From an uncultured Bacilli bacterium (GTDB lineage Bacteria > Bacillota_I > Bacilli_A > RF39 > UBA660), in assembly GCA_934167465.1 (NCBI GenBank), contig CAKPKR010000001.1, positions 310,001-374,000 on the forward strand: a stretch of 64,000 nucleotides of DNA. Reading direction: 5' to 3'. The notes under the pieces are model-generated. The model did no database searches, was not told where the DNA came from, and saw only the letters and a list, made by a program, of their open reading frames with translations. Shown here piece after piece: positions 55,770-64,000 of the stretch (position 1 is the stretch's first letter; each line of letters starts with the position of its first letter). Both the position numbers and the translations under genes were made by a program.

Positions 55770-57749
55770 ATGGATTATAATTATAATAGGATTGTTTTAG
55801 AACAATACTTAAATAAATTGTTTGATTATATTTTGAAAGAATATGGTGAAAATGAACTTAAAAAATTATTTAATGATTTAATAGCTGGAAAAGAATCATG
55901 TATATTAAATAAAAATATTCAAAATGAATTAAATAAGTATTCCAAAGATACTATTAGATTAATTATAGAAAAAAATATACTATTCTCTTTAGAAAATAGT
56001 GTAGTTAATATAAAAAAAACATATTGGAAAGTTTTAAAAGATAGAACTCCAAGAATGAATTATGTTTTACTCAGTCATTACTATGAAAAATATATAGAAT
56101 TATTAAGAAATAAACCAACAATTTATAATTCAGAAACAATAGAAGAATTAAATGAAAATTATAATAAAGAAATAACAAAGAGTATGATGTTAAATCAGAA
56201 TTTTGATGAAATAATTAAAAATACTTCAAGTTTTAATTTAAATCATATGGAAAATTTAAATGCTAATGGTAGAACAATTAGTATAAATGGTAAAAGAAAA
56301 GGTGGAATTTTTTTAAGTAAGGAATCAGTTATTGGATATGGTAATTTTATTAATAAAGATGATTTCTTAAAAAAAATTAAAAATACTAAAATTTATAAAG
56401 TAACTAATAATGGAACTATTAGTAGTGATGATTTAAAAGAAATTGTTAATAATATAGAGCAAAAAATTAGTATTTCTAAAACTGAAAAAAACACTATAAA
56501 ATCAGTAATTGATAGTAAAGTCAATAGAAAAGCTGGAAATTTGTTTTTAGGAAAAGATGGGATAGATTTACCAAATGGTGAATATGTAAGTGTTGAAGAA
56601 CTTTCTTTAGCTATAAATAAATTTGTAACAGAACGAAATAGAAAAGCAAAAAAGAATAAGATAATTAAAATAAAAGGTATGTTAAAAGTTGGGATAGCAG
56701 CAGCTTCTTTAGCAATTTCACTATTGACGTCAGCTGTTTCAACTAATTCAAAAGAAAATATTCAGTCTAATATAATTCAATATGATGCGGATGATTTATA
56801 TTCACAAAATAATAAAAAAATTTCTGCTAAAGTAGTTACTGAAGCAGTAAATTCAGTCAATAATTTAATCAATGATGTTGATGATTTAAAATTATCTGAA
56901 ATAAATAACAATGATCTTTCTGATGAAGAAAATAATAAAATTGAAACCGAAAATTTAATTTTTGATGAAAAACCAATTGAAAAAAATAATGAAGATTTAT
57001 TAGAAAATAATAGTTTAAATGAAGAAAGTAGTAATTTAGAAAATTTAAATCAGGACACATCTAATGAGGAAATATCTGATAAAACTAATGATGTAATTAA
57101 TGAACAAATCTCTAATGATATTAATGAAGATATAAAAGAAAGTAATGATAGTATAGAACAATTAGAAAATGATGAAGTAGATAATGCTATCGAAAAAGTG
57201 CAAAATCAGGTTGATAATACTCTTGAAGAAAATGAATTAACTACTAAAAATGATAATTCTGAATTAACTGTTTTGAATTTAGATGAAGAAGAAATTCCTG
57301 TTCAAGAAGTGAAGGATGATTTTTCTAATGAAAATGTTTCTTTAGATGATAAAACTACAGAAATAAATGGTAATGATATTGCAAATTATGCTGTACAATT
57401 TGTCGGTAATCCATATGTTTATGGAGGAACTAATTTAACTGATGGTACTGATTGTTCAGGTTTTACACAAAGTGTATATTCAAATTTTGGTATTGATATT
57501 GCTAGAGATTCTAGTTCACAAATTAATTCTGGCACAAATATTGGAACAAATATAGAAGAAGCAATGCCGGGTGACTTATTGTGTTTTAATGGTCATGTAG
57601 GAATCTATATTGGAGATGGTCAAATGGTGCATGCTGCAAATGCTAAAAGAGGAATAGTTATAAATGATGTTGATTATGACAATGAAAAAATATTAAAGGC
57701 AATAGTTCGACCTAATGGAGTTAATCAAATACAAGCCAAAACAAGATAA
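55770..57749 (+). CDS. NlpC/P60 hydrolase with mid-protein membrane helix
   Basis: A 659-residue protein in three parts: an N-terminal ~300-residue soluble region of no recognised family, a single hydrophobic helix (~305-325, MLKVGIAAASLAISLLTSAV), a ~200-residue acidic Asn/Glu/Asp-rich linker (~345-530) and a C-terminal NlpC/P60 domain with Cys562 (GTDCSGF), His609 (GHVGIYIG) and the HAAN His. The peptidase should be outside and the N-terminal part inside. It cuts gamma-D-Glu-diamino acid bonds in wall peptides. The long cytoplasmic region suggests internal signal control. ATG at 55770; nine bases separate its stop from the next gene. Confidence 0.82.
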   Translation: MDYNYNRIVLEQYLNKLFDYILKEYGENELKKLFNDLIAGKESCILNKNIQNELNKYSKDTIRLIIEKNILFSLENSVVNIKKTYWKVLKDRTPRMNYVLLSHYYEKYIELLRNKPTIYNSETIEELNENYNKEITKSMMLNQNFDEIIKNTSSFNLNHMENLNANGRTISINGKRKGGIFLSKESVIGYGNFINKDDFLKKIKNTKIYKVTNNGTISSDDLKEIVNNIEQKISISKTEKNTIKSVIDSKVNRKAGNLFLGKDGIDLPNGEYVSVEELSLAINKFVTERNRKAKKNKIIKIKGMLKVGIAAASLAISLLTSAVSTNSKENIQSNIIQYDADDLYSQNNKKISAKVVTEAVNSVNNLINDVDDLKLSEINNNDLSDEENNKIETENLIFDEKPIEKNNEDLLENNSLNEESSNLENLNQDTSNEEISDKTNDVINEQISNDINEDIKESNDSIEQLENDEVDNAIEKVQNQVDNTLEENELTTKNDNSELTVLNLDEEEIPVQEVKDDFSNENVSLDDKTTEINGNDIANYAVQFVGNPYVYGGTNLTDGTDCSGFTQSVYSNFGIDIARDSSSQINSGTNIGTNIEEAMPGDLLCFNGHVGIYIGDGQMVHAANAKRGIVINDVDYDNEKILKAIVRPNGVNQIQAKTR

Positions 57750-57758
57750 GGAGATATT

Positions 57759-57971
57759 ATGAAATTAAGTGATGGTCAAATAATAACTTTAGATGATAAT
57801 AAAGATTATATTGTTGTAAAACAAGAAATATATCGAAATAATAATTACATTTATTTAATGACTGCATCAAAACCTATTGAAGTAATGTTTGTAAGACAAG
57901 AAAATGATGAATTAAATTTAGTAATAGATGAAGATGAATTAAAAGTAATTATGGAGTTATTTATAAAATGA
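57759..57971 (+). CDS. Small protein of unknown function
   Basis: A 70-residue protein, probably a beta-rich fold (LSDGQIITLDDNKDYIVVKQ, then NNYIYLMTASKP and VRQENDELNLVIDEDE). The arrangement is like DUF1292-type small proteins but the match is weak. A GGAG site lies six bases before the ATG; it follows the NlpC/P60 gene within 10 bases and is in the same transcript. Confidence 0.6.
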   Translation: MKLSDGQIITLDDNKDYIVVKQEIYRNNNYIYLMTASKPIEVMFVRQENDELNLVIDEDELKVIMELFIK

Positions 57972-57979
57972 AATTTTTT

Positions 57980-58008
57980 AAAGGTGATTAAATTTCACCT
58001 TTTTCTTG
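57980..58008 (+). terminator. Intrinsic terminator after 57971
   Basis: 8-bp stem AAAGGTGA / TCACCTTT, loop of seven, T5. Confidence 0.8.
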
Positions 58009-58062
58009 ATAAAAAAAAGAAAATCTTATATAATAATATAAGATAGAATAAAGAGGTGTTTT

Positions 58063-59682
58063 ATGGAAGTAAAATGTAAGGTATGTGGTACAATTAATGA
58101 CGGAGAAACTAATTTTTGTAAGGGATGTTTTGTAAAATTAGATGTAGAAAATCCTGAAAATGTTACTTATAACCCTAAAGAAAAAGAAATATCAGCAGAA
58201 ATAGAAGAAAAAGAAGAAGTTATTCCTTGGAGTGATAGTGTTGATAATGAAATTTCACAAGAAAACAACTATGAATCACCTATTTTTAATTCAAATAATG
58301 AACTAAGAAAAGAAAAAACTTTGTCTGAATCAATGAGTCAAACGGAAAATAATACATTTGAACCAATCGGTTCTGAACAAGAAAATAATCAATCATTAGA
58401 ATTAAATAATGAATCATTACCACAAATACAAAGTGAAGAGGAAGAATTTAAACCAATCAATGATTTATTATCAAATGAAAATAATTTAGAAAAAACAGAA
58501 ATTATAGATTTTGATTTAATTAAAGATGCCTACAATAATTTACAAAATAATTCAGTAGAAGATATAAAAATAGAAACTCCATTTGAGCCAATTGAAACTG
58601 AAGAAAACAGTAAACTACATAATAATGAAAATAGTACATTACTGGAACAACCAATTGAAGATATTTCAGTTGAACCATTATCAACGCAAGAAAAAATAGA
58701 GTTACCTAAAGTTGAACTTGTTGTTCCAAATGATAATCAAATAGAAGATACAAACAATAATGAAGAAGCCTCAATCCCTGAAATATCAAATAATTGGAAT
58801 GAAAATAGTTTACCAGACTTGGATATGGAACAATTTAATATTGAAAATGATTCATGGGAAGATGAGAAAGAAGAAAAAACAGATATTAACTATTTAAGCA
58901 GTGGTAAATTATTTTTGAAGTTTTTATTAAATTGCTTATTATTTGGAATACTATTTGGTGCTTTATGTATTGGATTTAGATATTTATTAAATAATATATT
59001 TAATTTAGGAAATAATGCAGAGTTGATATTTATTGTAATAAGTTCAATTTCTTCAATTGCGGCATTGTTAATTGCAACAGATAAAACATTCAAAAAACAA
59101 GTACCTTTAGCTTCAAAAATAAATGAAACTACTTTTTCGATATTGTTATTTGTAGCTTTACCATATTTATTAATTAAATTAGCTTATAATTTATATGTTG
59201 GTACAACATTTGTAATATTTTTAATTTTAATTGCACTTTCCTTAATTATTTTAGCAATCTTTTTCAACTATATGCGTAATCTAATTAGAATGAAACATCA
59301 AATGAAAAAAGAAGACAAAGCTTCATTTATTTATGGAATATTTAGTATATTATTAATTGGATTGACATTATATGGTGTTTATACTTATAAAGATAAAGAT
59401 TATATTATTTCATTTGACATTATATTTAATGATGGCGAAAATATTAAATTAGTAGAATCATATATTAATGAGGTTGAAAAATCTATTTCAAGAAATAAAA
59501 CTGAAATAGAAGGATATGAGGTACCGAATATCATTGATGATGTTGAATATGCTGCATTTGATGGTAATAAACCAGATGGAATGGCATTATATCTAGATGA
59601 AAATGGTAATGTATCATCTGGTACTATTCTTATAAAAAATAGAGTATATTCATATGATGGTGTAAAAGTAAGAGCTAGTTAG
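58063..59682 (+). CDS. Zinc-ribbon multi-helix membrane protein
   Basis: A 539-residue protein. Residues 5-24 form a zinc ribbon (C-x2-C...C-x2-C); ~25-280 is an acidic Asn/Glu-rich, low-complexity linker; ~285-460 holds about five hydrophobic helices; the last ~90 residues (DYIISFDIIFNDGENIKL onward) would be extracytoplasmic. No family recognised beyond the ribbon. A shorter zinc-ribbon membrane protein is at 6870-7424. Its stop codon is inside its terminator, with the next promoter directly after it. Confidence 0.65.
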   Translation: MEVKCKVCGTINDGETNFCKGCFVKLDVENPENVTYNPKEKEISAEIEEKEEVIPWSDSVDNEISQENNYESPIFNSNNELRKEKTLSESMSQTENNTFEPIGSEQENNQSLELNNESLPQIQSEEEEFKPINDLLSNENNLEKTEIIDFDLIKDAYNNLQNNSVEDIKIETPFEPIETEENSKLHNNENSTLLEQPIEDISVEPLSTQEKIELPKVELVVPNDNQIEDTNNNEEASIPEISNNWNENSLPDLDMEQFNIENDSWEDEKEEKTDINYLSSGKLFLKFLLNCLLFGILFGALCIGFRYLLNNIFNLGNNAELIFIVISSISSIAALLIATDKTFKKQVPLASKINETTFSILLFVALPYLLIKLAYNLYVGTTFVIFLILIALSLIILAIFFNYMRNLIRMKHQMKKEDKASFIYGIFSILLIGLTLYGVYTYKDKDYIISFDIIFNDGENIKLVESYINEVEKSISRNKTEIEGYEVPNIIDDVEYAAFDGNKPDGMALYLDENGNVSSGTILIKNRVYSYDGVKVRAS

Positions 59683-59690
59683 CTCTTTTT
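59671..59690 (+). terminator. Terminator of the zinc-ribbon gene
   Basis: Stem AGAGCT / AGCTCT, loop AGTT, T5. Confidence 0.7.
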
Positions 59691-59691
59691 A

Positions 59692-59700
59692 TGTTATAAT
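59692..59700 (+). promoter_or_regulatory. Extended -10 promoter of the addBA operon
   Basis: TGTTATAAT (TATAAT 59695-59700); AGGTGAT begins at 59706, so the 5'UTR is ~10 nt. Confidence 0.6.
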
Positions 59701-59716
59701 TTTGTTAGGTGATTAT

Positions 59717-59974
59717 ATGGAATATGATATTAATAAATTAGTAGAAGAAATAGATTTTGAAAAGAATATGCATAAGAGTATAAATAATATGTTATTAACT
59801 GAAAATCAAATAGATGTTTTAAATCGATATAATATTGATTATAATAAGTGTAATTCAATGAGTGAATTATTATATTATATTGATGAGTGTTTAAATGAGA
59901 TAGATGCTGAAGATTTAGAAAAAGTTTCTTTAGAAATAGCTGAAACAAATTATTATATGAATACAAATAAGTAG
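59717..59974 (+). CDS. Small helical protein upstream of addB
   Basis: An 85-residue acidic, all-helical protein (VEEIDFEKNMHKSINNMLL, then SELLYYIDECLNEIDAEDLEK). No family recognised. AGGTGATTAT precedes the ATG at 59717; 8 bases separate it from addB, so they are co-transcribed. Confidence 0.65.
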   Translation: MEYDINKLVEEIDFEKNMHKSINNMLLTENQIDVLNRYNIDYNKCNSMSELLYYIDECLNEIDAEDLEKVSLEIAETNYYMNTNK

Positions 59975-59982
59975 GTGATAAA

Positions 59983-62211
59983 ATGTTTAAAAATTATGAT
60001 ACAATTATATGTCCTGATAATATTAAGAAACAAATATTAGAACAAATAAGTAACGAAAAAAAGATAATTAACTTGAAGTTTTATACTTTAAATGAATTTA
60101 AAAAAGCTTATTTTGGAACGTATAAAGTTGAAGCAATTTACTATTTAATGAAAAAATATAATTACAAGTATGATGTTGCTTTAACACATTTAGATAATTA
60201 TTATTTTGATTCTGAATTAAAAGAAGAACTAGAGGAAAATGAGTTAATTATAAAAGAAAAAATTAATATTAATAAAATAATTATAATTGGATACAATAAG
60301 ATTGATAAAAATCTATTAGATGAAATAACAAAATATGATTATGAAATAATTGAGGAAAAAGAACAAAATTACAAAAATAAAGTTTATGAATTTAATACAA
60401 TGGAAGAAGAAATAAATTTTATTATAAAAAAAATTATTGATTTACAGAAAACAATTGATTTAAATGATATATGTTTAGTAAATGTAGGTAGTGAATATAT
60501 TAATGATATAGAAAGACTATTTAAATTTAATAATATTCCAATTAATTTAAATATTAAAAAAAGTATTTATGGTACTACAGTTGTGAAGAATTTTTTAAAA
60601 AATCTTAAAGAAAATAAAGAAATAATATTAGAAAATGATGAAATCAGTAAATTAATTGTCAAAATTGTAAATAAATATGCATTTAGAAAAATCGATGATA
60701 CTATTATAGAATGCATTGAAGCTGAAATAAAAAAAACATATTTAAAAAACGCGATTTTAGATTGCGCTATTAATTTAGTTTCTATTGATGAAATTGATGA
60801 TTCAAAATATTATTTTGTTTTAGGATTTAATGAAGGAATCTTACCAAAACCATATATAGATGAAGATTATTATAGTGATAAATTAAAAGAAAAAATGGGA
60901 ATTTTAACTTCCGTAGAAAAAAATATTTTGGATAAAAAATTAGTTATTAATAAAATAAGTAGAAAAAATGTAATTTTATCATGTAGATTGAAAGATGGAA
61001 TTAAAGATTTATATCCATCAAGTATTATTGAAGAATTAAATTTAGAAGTCATAAAAGAAAAGTTTTCAAATTATAACTCTAATTTATATAATAAATTAGT
61101 TTTGGGTAAAAAATTGGATAATTTAATTAAATATAATGAAGTAGATGACGAACTAAATTTATTATATTCAAATTATATAGATATTAATTATTTGACATAT
61201 AGTAATAAGTTTACTGGTATAAATAATAATTTATTCAATAAATTTATTAATAATAAATTACTTTTATCTTATTCTTCAATTGATGATTATAATAAATGTG
61301 GTTTTAGATATTACATAAGCAATATTTTAAAACTAGATGAGTATAATGAAACATTTATTGCGTATATCGGAAATTTATTTCATTATATTTTATCAATTTA
61401 TAATAATGATAATTTTGATTTTGAACTAGAATTTAATAAATTTATTAACAATAAGGAATTAAATAATAAAGAAAAGTTTTTTATTAAAAAGTTAAAAAAA
61501 GATTTGATTTTTATAATAAACGTATTAAAACAATATGAAGAATATAGTGAACTTAACAAATCTTTATATGAAGAAAAAATATATGTTAATAAAGATGCTA
61601 ATATAAAAGTTACTTTTATGGGTGTTGTTGATAGGATAATGTATAAAGAAGAAAATAATAAAACTTATATTGCTATTATCGATTATAAGACTGGTAATCC
61701 AGATATTAATTTAGATTATTCTATATATGGATTAAATATGCAATTACCAATATATTTATATTTAATTAAAAATTCAAAAATTAAAAATCCAGAATTTATT
61801 GGGTTTTATTTAGATAAGTTAATTCATAATAAACCTAAATATAATGAAGATATATTAAAAAAATATAAGTTAGAGGGATATACTATTGATAATGAAAATT
61901 TAATTAGCATTTTTGATAAGACTTATATGGATAGTAAAATGATAAAAAATATGAAAATAACTAGTAATGGTTTTTCTAGTTATGCTAAAACAATAAGTAA
62001 AAATCAAATTGATAAATTAATTGAATTAGTTGATAAAAAAATAGATGAAGCAAGAGATAATATATTATCATGTAATTTTAAAATAAATCCTAAAAGAATT
62101 GATAATGAATTAGTAGGGTGTAAATATTGTAAATATAAAGATGTTTGTTTTATGAAAGAAGAAGATATAGTTGATTTAAAGAAAATTAAATTTGAAGATT
62201 TCTCATTCTAA
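59983..62211 (+). CDS. addB: AddB-like helicase-nuclease subunit, short form
   Basis: A 742-residue protein with a C-terminal PD-(D/E)xK nuclease (GVVDRIMYK...IAIIDYKTGNPD, Lys-bearing motif at ~567) and the four Cys of the Fe-S staple: C439, C713, C716, C722. AddB normally has ~1150 residues and, in Bacillus, an N-terminal Walker A; here no GxxGxGKT is seen, and the helicase-like region is reduced. AddA follows, so it should form the AddAB end-resection nuclease with reduced ATPase function. Confidence 0.85.
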   Translation: MFKNYDTIICPDNIKKQILEQISNEKKIINLKFYTLNEFKKAYFGTYKVEAIYYLMKKYNYKYDVALTHLDNYYFDSELKEELEENELIIKEKININKIIIIGYNKIDKNLLDEITKYDYEIIEEKEQNYKNKVYEFNTMEEEINFIIKKIIDLQKTIDLNDICLVNVGSEYINDIERLFKFNNIPINLNIKKSIYGTTVVKNFLKNLKENKEIILENDEISKLIVKIVNKYAFRKIDDTIIECIEAEIKKTYLKNAILDCAINLVSIDEIDDSKYYFVLGFNEGILPKPYIDEDYYSDKLKEKMGILTSVEKNILDKKLVINKISRKNVILSCRLKDGIKDLYPSSIIEELNLEVIKEKFSNYNSNLYNKLVLGKKLDNLIKYNEVDDELNLLYSNYIDINYLTYSNKFTGINNNLFNKFINNKLLLSYSSIDDYNKCGFRYYISNILKLDEYNETFIAYIGNLFHYILSIYNNDNFDFELEFNKFINNKELNNKEKFFIKKLKKDLIFIINVLKQYEEYSELNKSLYEEKIYVNKDANIKVTFMGVVDRIMYKEENNKTYIAIIDYKTGNPDINLDYSIYGLNMQLPIYLYLIKNSKIKNPEFIGFYLDKLIHNKPKYNEDILKKYKLEGYTIDNENLISIFDKTYMDSKMIKNMKITSNGFSSYAKTISKNQIDKLIELVDKKIDEARDNILSCNFKINPKRIDNELVGCKYCKYKDVCFMKEEDIVDLKKIKFEDFSF

Positions 62212-62231
62212 AAAGTATTAGGAGGTTATTT

Positions 62232-62684
62232 ATGAAAAAAATAGAAGCAGAGATTGTTGCCCCACAAAAGGTTAATATTATTATGGAATATGTTAATAAT
62301 ATACTTGAAAATTCCAATAAAGTTTCAGCACAAATGAATTTTGATTCAGTAAAAATTGATGGACAATGTATGTGTGTATTAGATATATATATGGTGAACC
62401 ATGAACAACATTTAAATCTTGGAATACCAAGTCAATTTGCTGATATAATCTTTAAAGAATTACTTAATAGAGTTTTAAATGATGTATTACCATCCGAGTC
62501 TATGGGAGCTACAAAATTTTATCATTTTAGAAGTAACGATAATTCATTTGATGGTATCAATATTATGAATGAAATAGGCAGTGAAATAAGATTAAATATG
62601 TATGGAATAAACCAAAATATATCTGATGAATATAATCAAAAATATGAAGAATATAGAAATAGTTTAAAAAATAAAATAAGATAA
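62232..62684 (+). CDS. Unknown protein between addB and addA
   Basis: A 150-residue soluble alpha/beta protein (EIVAPQKVNIIMEYVNNIL; VKIDGQCMCVLDIYMVNHEQHLNLG). No family recognised. AGGAGG precedes the ATG and a terminator follows it; the AddA gene then has its own promoter. Its place between addB and addA may be chance or may show a helper role. Confidence 0.6.
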   Translation: MKKIEAEIVAPQKVNIIMEYVNNILENSNKVSAQMNFDSVKIDGQCMCVLDIYMVNHEQHLNLGIPSQFADIIFKELLNRVLNDVLPSESMGATKFYHFRSNDNSFDGINIMNEIGSEIRLNMYGINQNISDEYNQKYEEYRNSLKNKIR

Positions 62685-62695
62685 AATGTTTTTAC

Positions 62696-62720
62696 AAAGT
62701 AGATTAAATCTACTTTTTTT
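62696..62720 (+). terminator. Intrinsic terminator upstream of addA
   Basis: 9-bp stem AAAGTAGAT / ATCTACTTT, loop TAA, then T4. Confidence 0.85.
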
Positions 62721-62722
62721 AG

Positions 62723-62728
62723 TATAAT
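62723..62728 (+). promoter_or_regulatory. -10 of addA
   Basis: TATAAT right after the terminator; GGGTGG and ATG at 62745 follow. Confidence 0.5.
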
Positions 62729-62744
62729 TATTATGGGTGGTAAT

Positions 62745-64000
62745 ATGCCAAATTGGACTAAAGAGCAGATGGCTGCTATTACATTAGATGGCAGTAATAT
62801 TATAGTAAGTGCTGGAGCAGGAAGTGGTAAAACTGCTGTTTTATCAGAGAGAGTATTAAGAAAAGTTAAAGATGGAGTTGATATTGATAAACTTCTTGTT
62901 TTAACATTTACAAATGCTGCAGCAGCTGAGATGAAAGAAAGAATTAGAAAAAAACTAAAAGAAAATGATTTTAAAAATCAATTGACTAAATTAGATAGTG
63001 CCTATATTACTACATTTGATGCCTATTCATTAAGTTTAGTAAAAAAATATCATTACTTATTAAATATAAATAAAAATATATCAATTTGTGAGAAAAGTAT
63101 AATAGATATAAAAAAACAAGAAATAGTTGATAGTGTATTTGAAAAGCTTTATACAAATGATCAATTTAAAGTATTAATAGATGATTTTTGTGTTAAAGAT
63201 GATTTAGATATAAGAAAAGAAGTTTTAACAATTAATAATAAATTAGATATGATTTATGATAAAGAAAAGTATCTTGATGAGTATATAGACACTAAATTTA
63301 GTGAAAAATTTATTAATGGAAAAATAGAAGAGTATGTTGATTTAATTAAAAATAAAATAGCACTTATAAATAAATATTATATTGAATTAGAAGAATATGT
63401 TGATAATGATTATTATGAAAAAATAACTAATGAGTTAAATGAACTTTTACTTGCTAAATCATATAAAGATATTATATGTCCTTTAAAATTATCAAATTTA
63501 CCAAGAAATAGTGAAGAAAAAGCTAAACAAATAAAAACCAATATTACATCATTACTTAAGGAAATAAAGGAATTAACTATTTATAATGATGAAAAAGAGA
63601 TAAGAGAAGAAATTTTAAAAACTAAGAAATATGTTGTGATAATAATTGATATAATTAAAGAGATTGATAAAAAAATTAATCTATACAAAAAAACAAATGA
63701 TTTATATGAATTTGTTGATATAGCTAAGATGGCAATTAGACTTGTTGAACAAAATAAATTTGTAAGAGATGAATTAGAATATAACGAGATATTAATTGAT
63801 GAATATCAAGATACAAATGATTTACAAGATTTATTTGTATCTTATATAGAAAATAATAATGTATATATGGTTGGAGATATTAAACAATCCATATATCGTT
63901 TTAGAAATGCTAATCCTAATTTGTTTAAAAGTAAATATAAAAATTACAGTAGTAATAATGGTGGAATTAAAATTGATTTGAATAAAAATTTTCGTTCAAG
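62745..64000 (+). CDS. addA: AddA helicase-nuclease (5' part)
   Basis: The first 418 codons of a UvrD-type helicase; it continues past the right edge. Q-motif WTKEQMAAI, Walker A AGAGSGKT at 23-30, LTFTNAAAAEMKERI (motif Ia), ITTFDAYSLSLVKKYH, Walker B IDEYQDTN and GDIKQSIYRFR (motif III) are intact. Together with AddB it processes double-strand breaks for RecA. The gene is separated from addB by one small unknown gene and a terminator. Confidence 0.95.
   Translation, partial: MPNWTKEQMAAITLDGSNIIVSAGAGSGKTAVLSERVLRKVKDGVDIDKLLVLTFTNAAAAEMKERIRKKLKENDFKNQLTKLDSAYITTFDAYSLSLVKKYHYLLNINKNISICEKSIIDIKKQEIVDSVFEKLYTNDQFKVLIDDFCVKDDLDIRKEVLTINNKLDMIYDKEKYLDEYIDTKFSEKFINGKIEEYVDLIKNKIALINKYYIELEEYVDNDYYEKITNELNELLLAKSYKDIICPLKLSNLPRNSEEKAKQIKTNITSLLKEIKELTIYNDEKEIREEILKTKKYVVIIIDIIKEIDKKINLYKKTNDLYEFVDIAKMAIRLVEQNKFVRDELEYNEILIDEYQDTNDLQDLFVSYIENNNVYMVGDIKQSIYRFRNANPNLFKSKYKNYSSNNGGIKIDLNKNFRS

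Noticed and set aside
1..64000. CRISPR array, prophage, rRNA operon or transposase
   Set aside because: No regular spacer-repeat pattern, phage structural genes, rRNA sequence or transposase motif was seen on either strand.

Overview
The window is a very AT-rich piece of a Bacillota chromosome. It uses the standard bacterial code: TGA is a genuine stop (for example at the 4-base overlap near 520 and at 20324-20326) and tryptophan is TGG. This excludes the Mycoplasma/Spiroplasma code. Gene order closely follows Bacillus: holB-ricT-trmN6-rsmI; pth-mfd-(spoVT); metG-tatD-yabE-rsmA; rplI-dnaB; walJ-rlmH; fba-murA-rpmE; spoIID-spoIIQ-spoIIID-mbl. Sporulation genes (spoVT, spoIIR, spoIID, spoIIQ, spoIIID, cotJ) point to an endospore former or a recent descendant of one. 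I infer a Bacilli-related, gut-type, streamlined lineage; the sequence does not fix the genus.

Layout. 1-20.8 kb: conserved housekeeping blocks covering the clamp loader, rRNA/tRNA modification, Mfd, a Met T-box with a dUTPase-like gene and metG, rsmA, ung, whiA, rplI, dnaB, an M23 hydrolase, walJ and rlmH. 20.8-30.3 kb: spoIIR, mntP, fba-murA, rpmE, a flippase, a FemX-type transferase, rpiB and a kinase-like protein. Two near-identical ~350-bp intergenic loci (21385-21737 and 29038-29386) flank most of this block. 30.4-35.6 kb: spoIID-spoIIQ-spoIIID-mbl, a pilin-like protein, a WecA/TagO family enzyme and a DUF421 protein. 35.6-41.9 kb: a nuclease, typA, two small XRE regulators, cotJ on the minus strand, tRNA-His and a lipoprotein. 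42-55.7 kb: a more accessory stretch with VanY, M3 peptidase, MscL, TetR/MMPL, ClpB, a DMT transporter, RelQ and Hsp20, plus three decayed genes. 55.7-64 kb: an NlpC/P60 protein, a zinc-ribbon membrane protein and addB-addA, with addA running off the end.

Regulation visible in the DNA: extended -10 promoters (TGnTATAAT) are common, and many are followed so closely by a GGTGAT Shine-Dalgarno that the 5'UTR would be only about 10 nt. Intrinsic terminators are abundant and several are bidirectional. CIRCE-type elements precede clpB and hsp20, a T-box precedes dut-metG, paired TetR operators precede the MMPL gene, and a sigma-E-like promoter precedes cotJ.

The most interesting candidate system is the duplicated locus at 21.4 and 29.0 kb. 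Each copy has a 25-residue hydrophobic ORF, a conserved hairpin touching its ribosome binding site, a 5'-3' complementarity, a sense terminator, and a convergent minus-strand promoter (TTGAAA-N17-extended -10) with its own terminator. This is the architecture of a type I toxin-antitoxin system. Other notable items are a CotJA-CotJB fusion, an MMPL gene fused in frame to a secreted-protein gene that keeps its own internal RBS and start, a ClpB lacking the N domain, a dUTPase-like protein with Asp-to-Asn in motif III, a possible ATT-start ORF, and a terminator inside the relQ leader.
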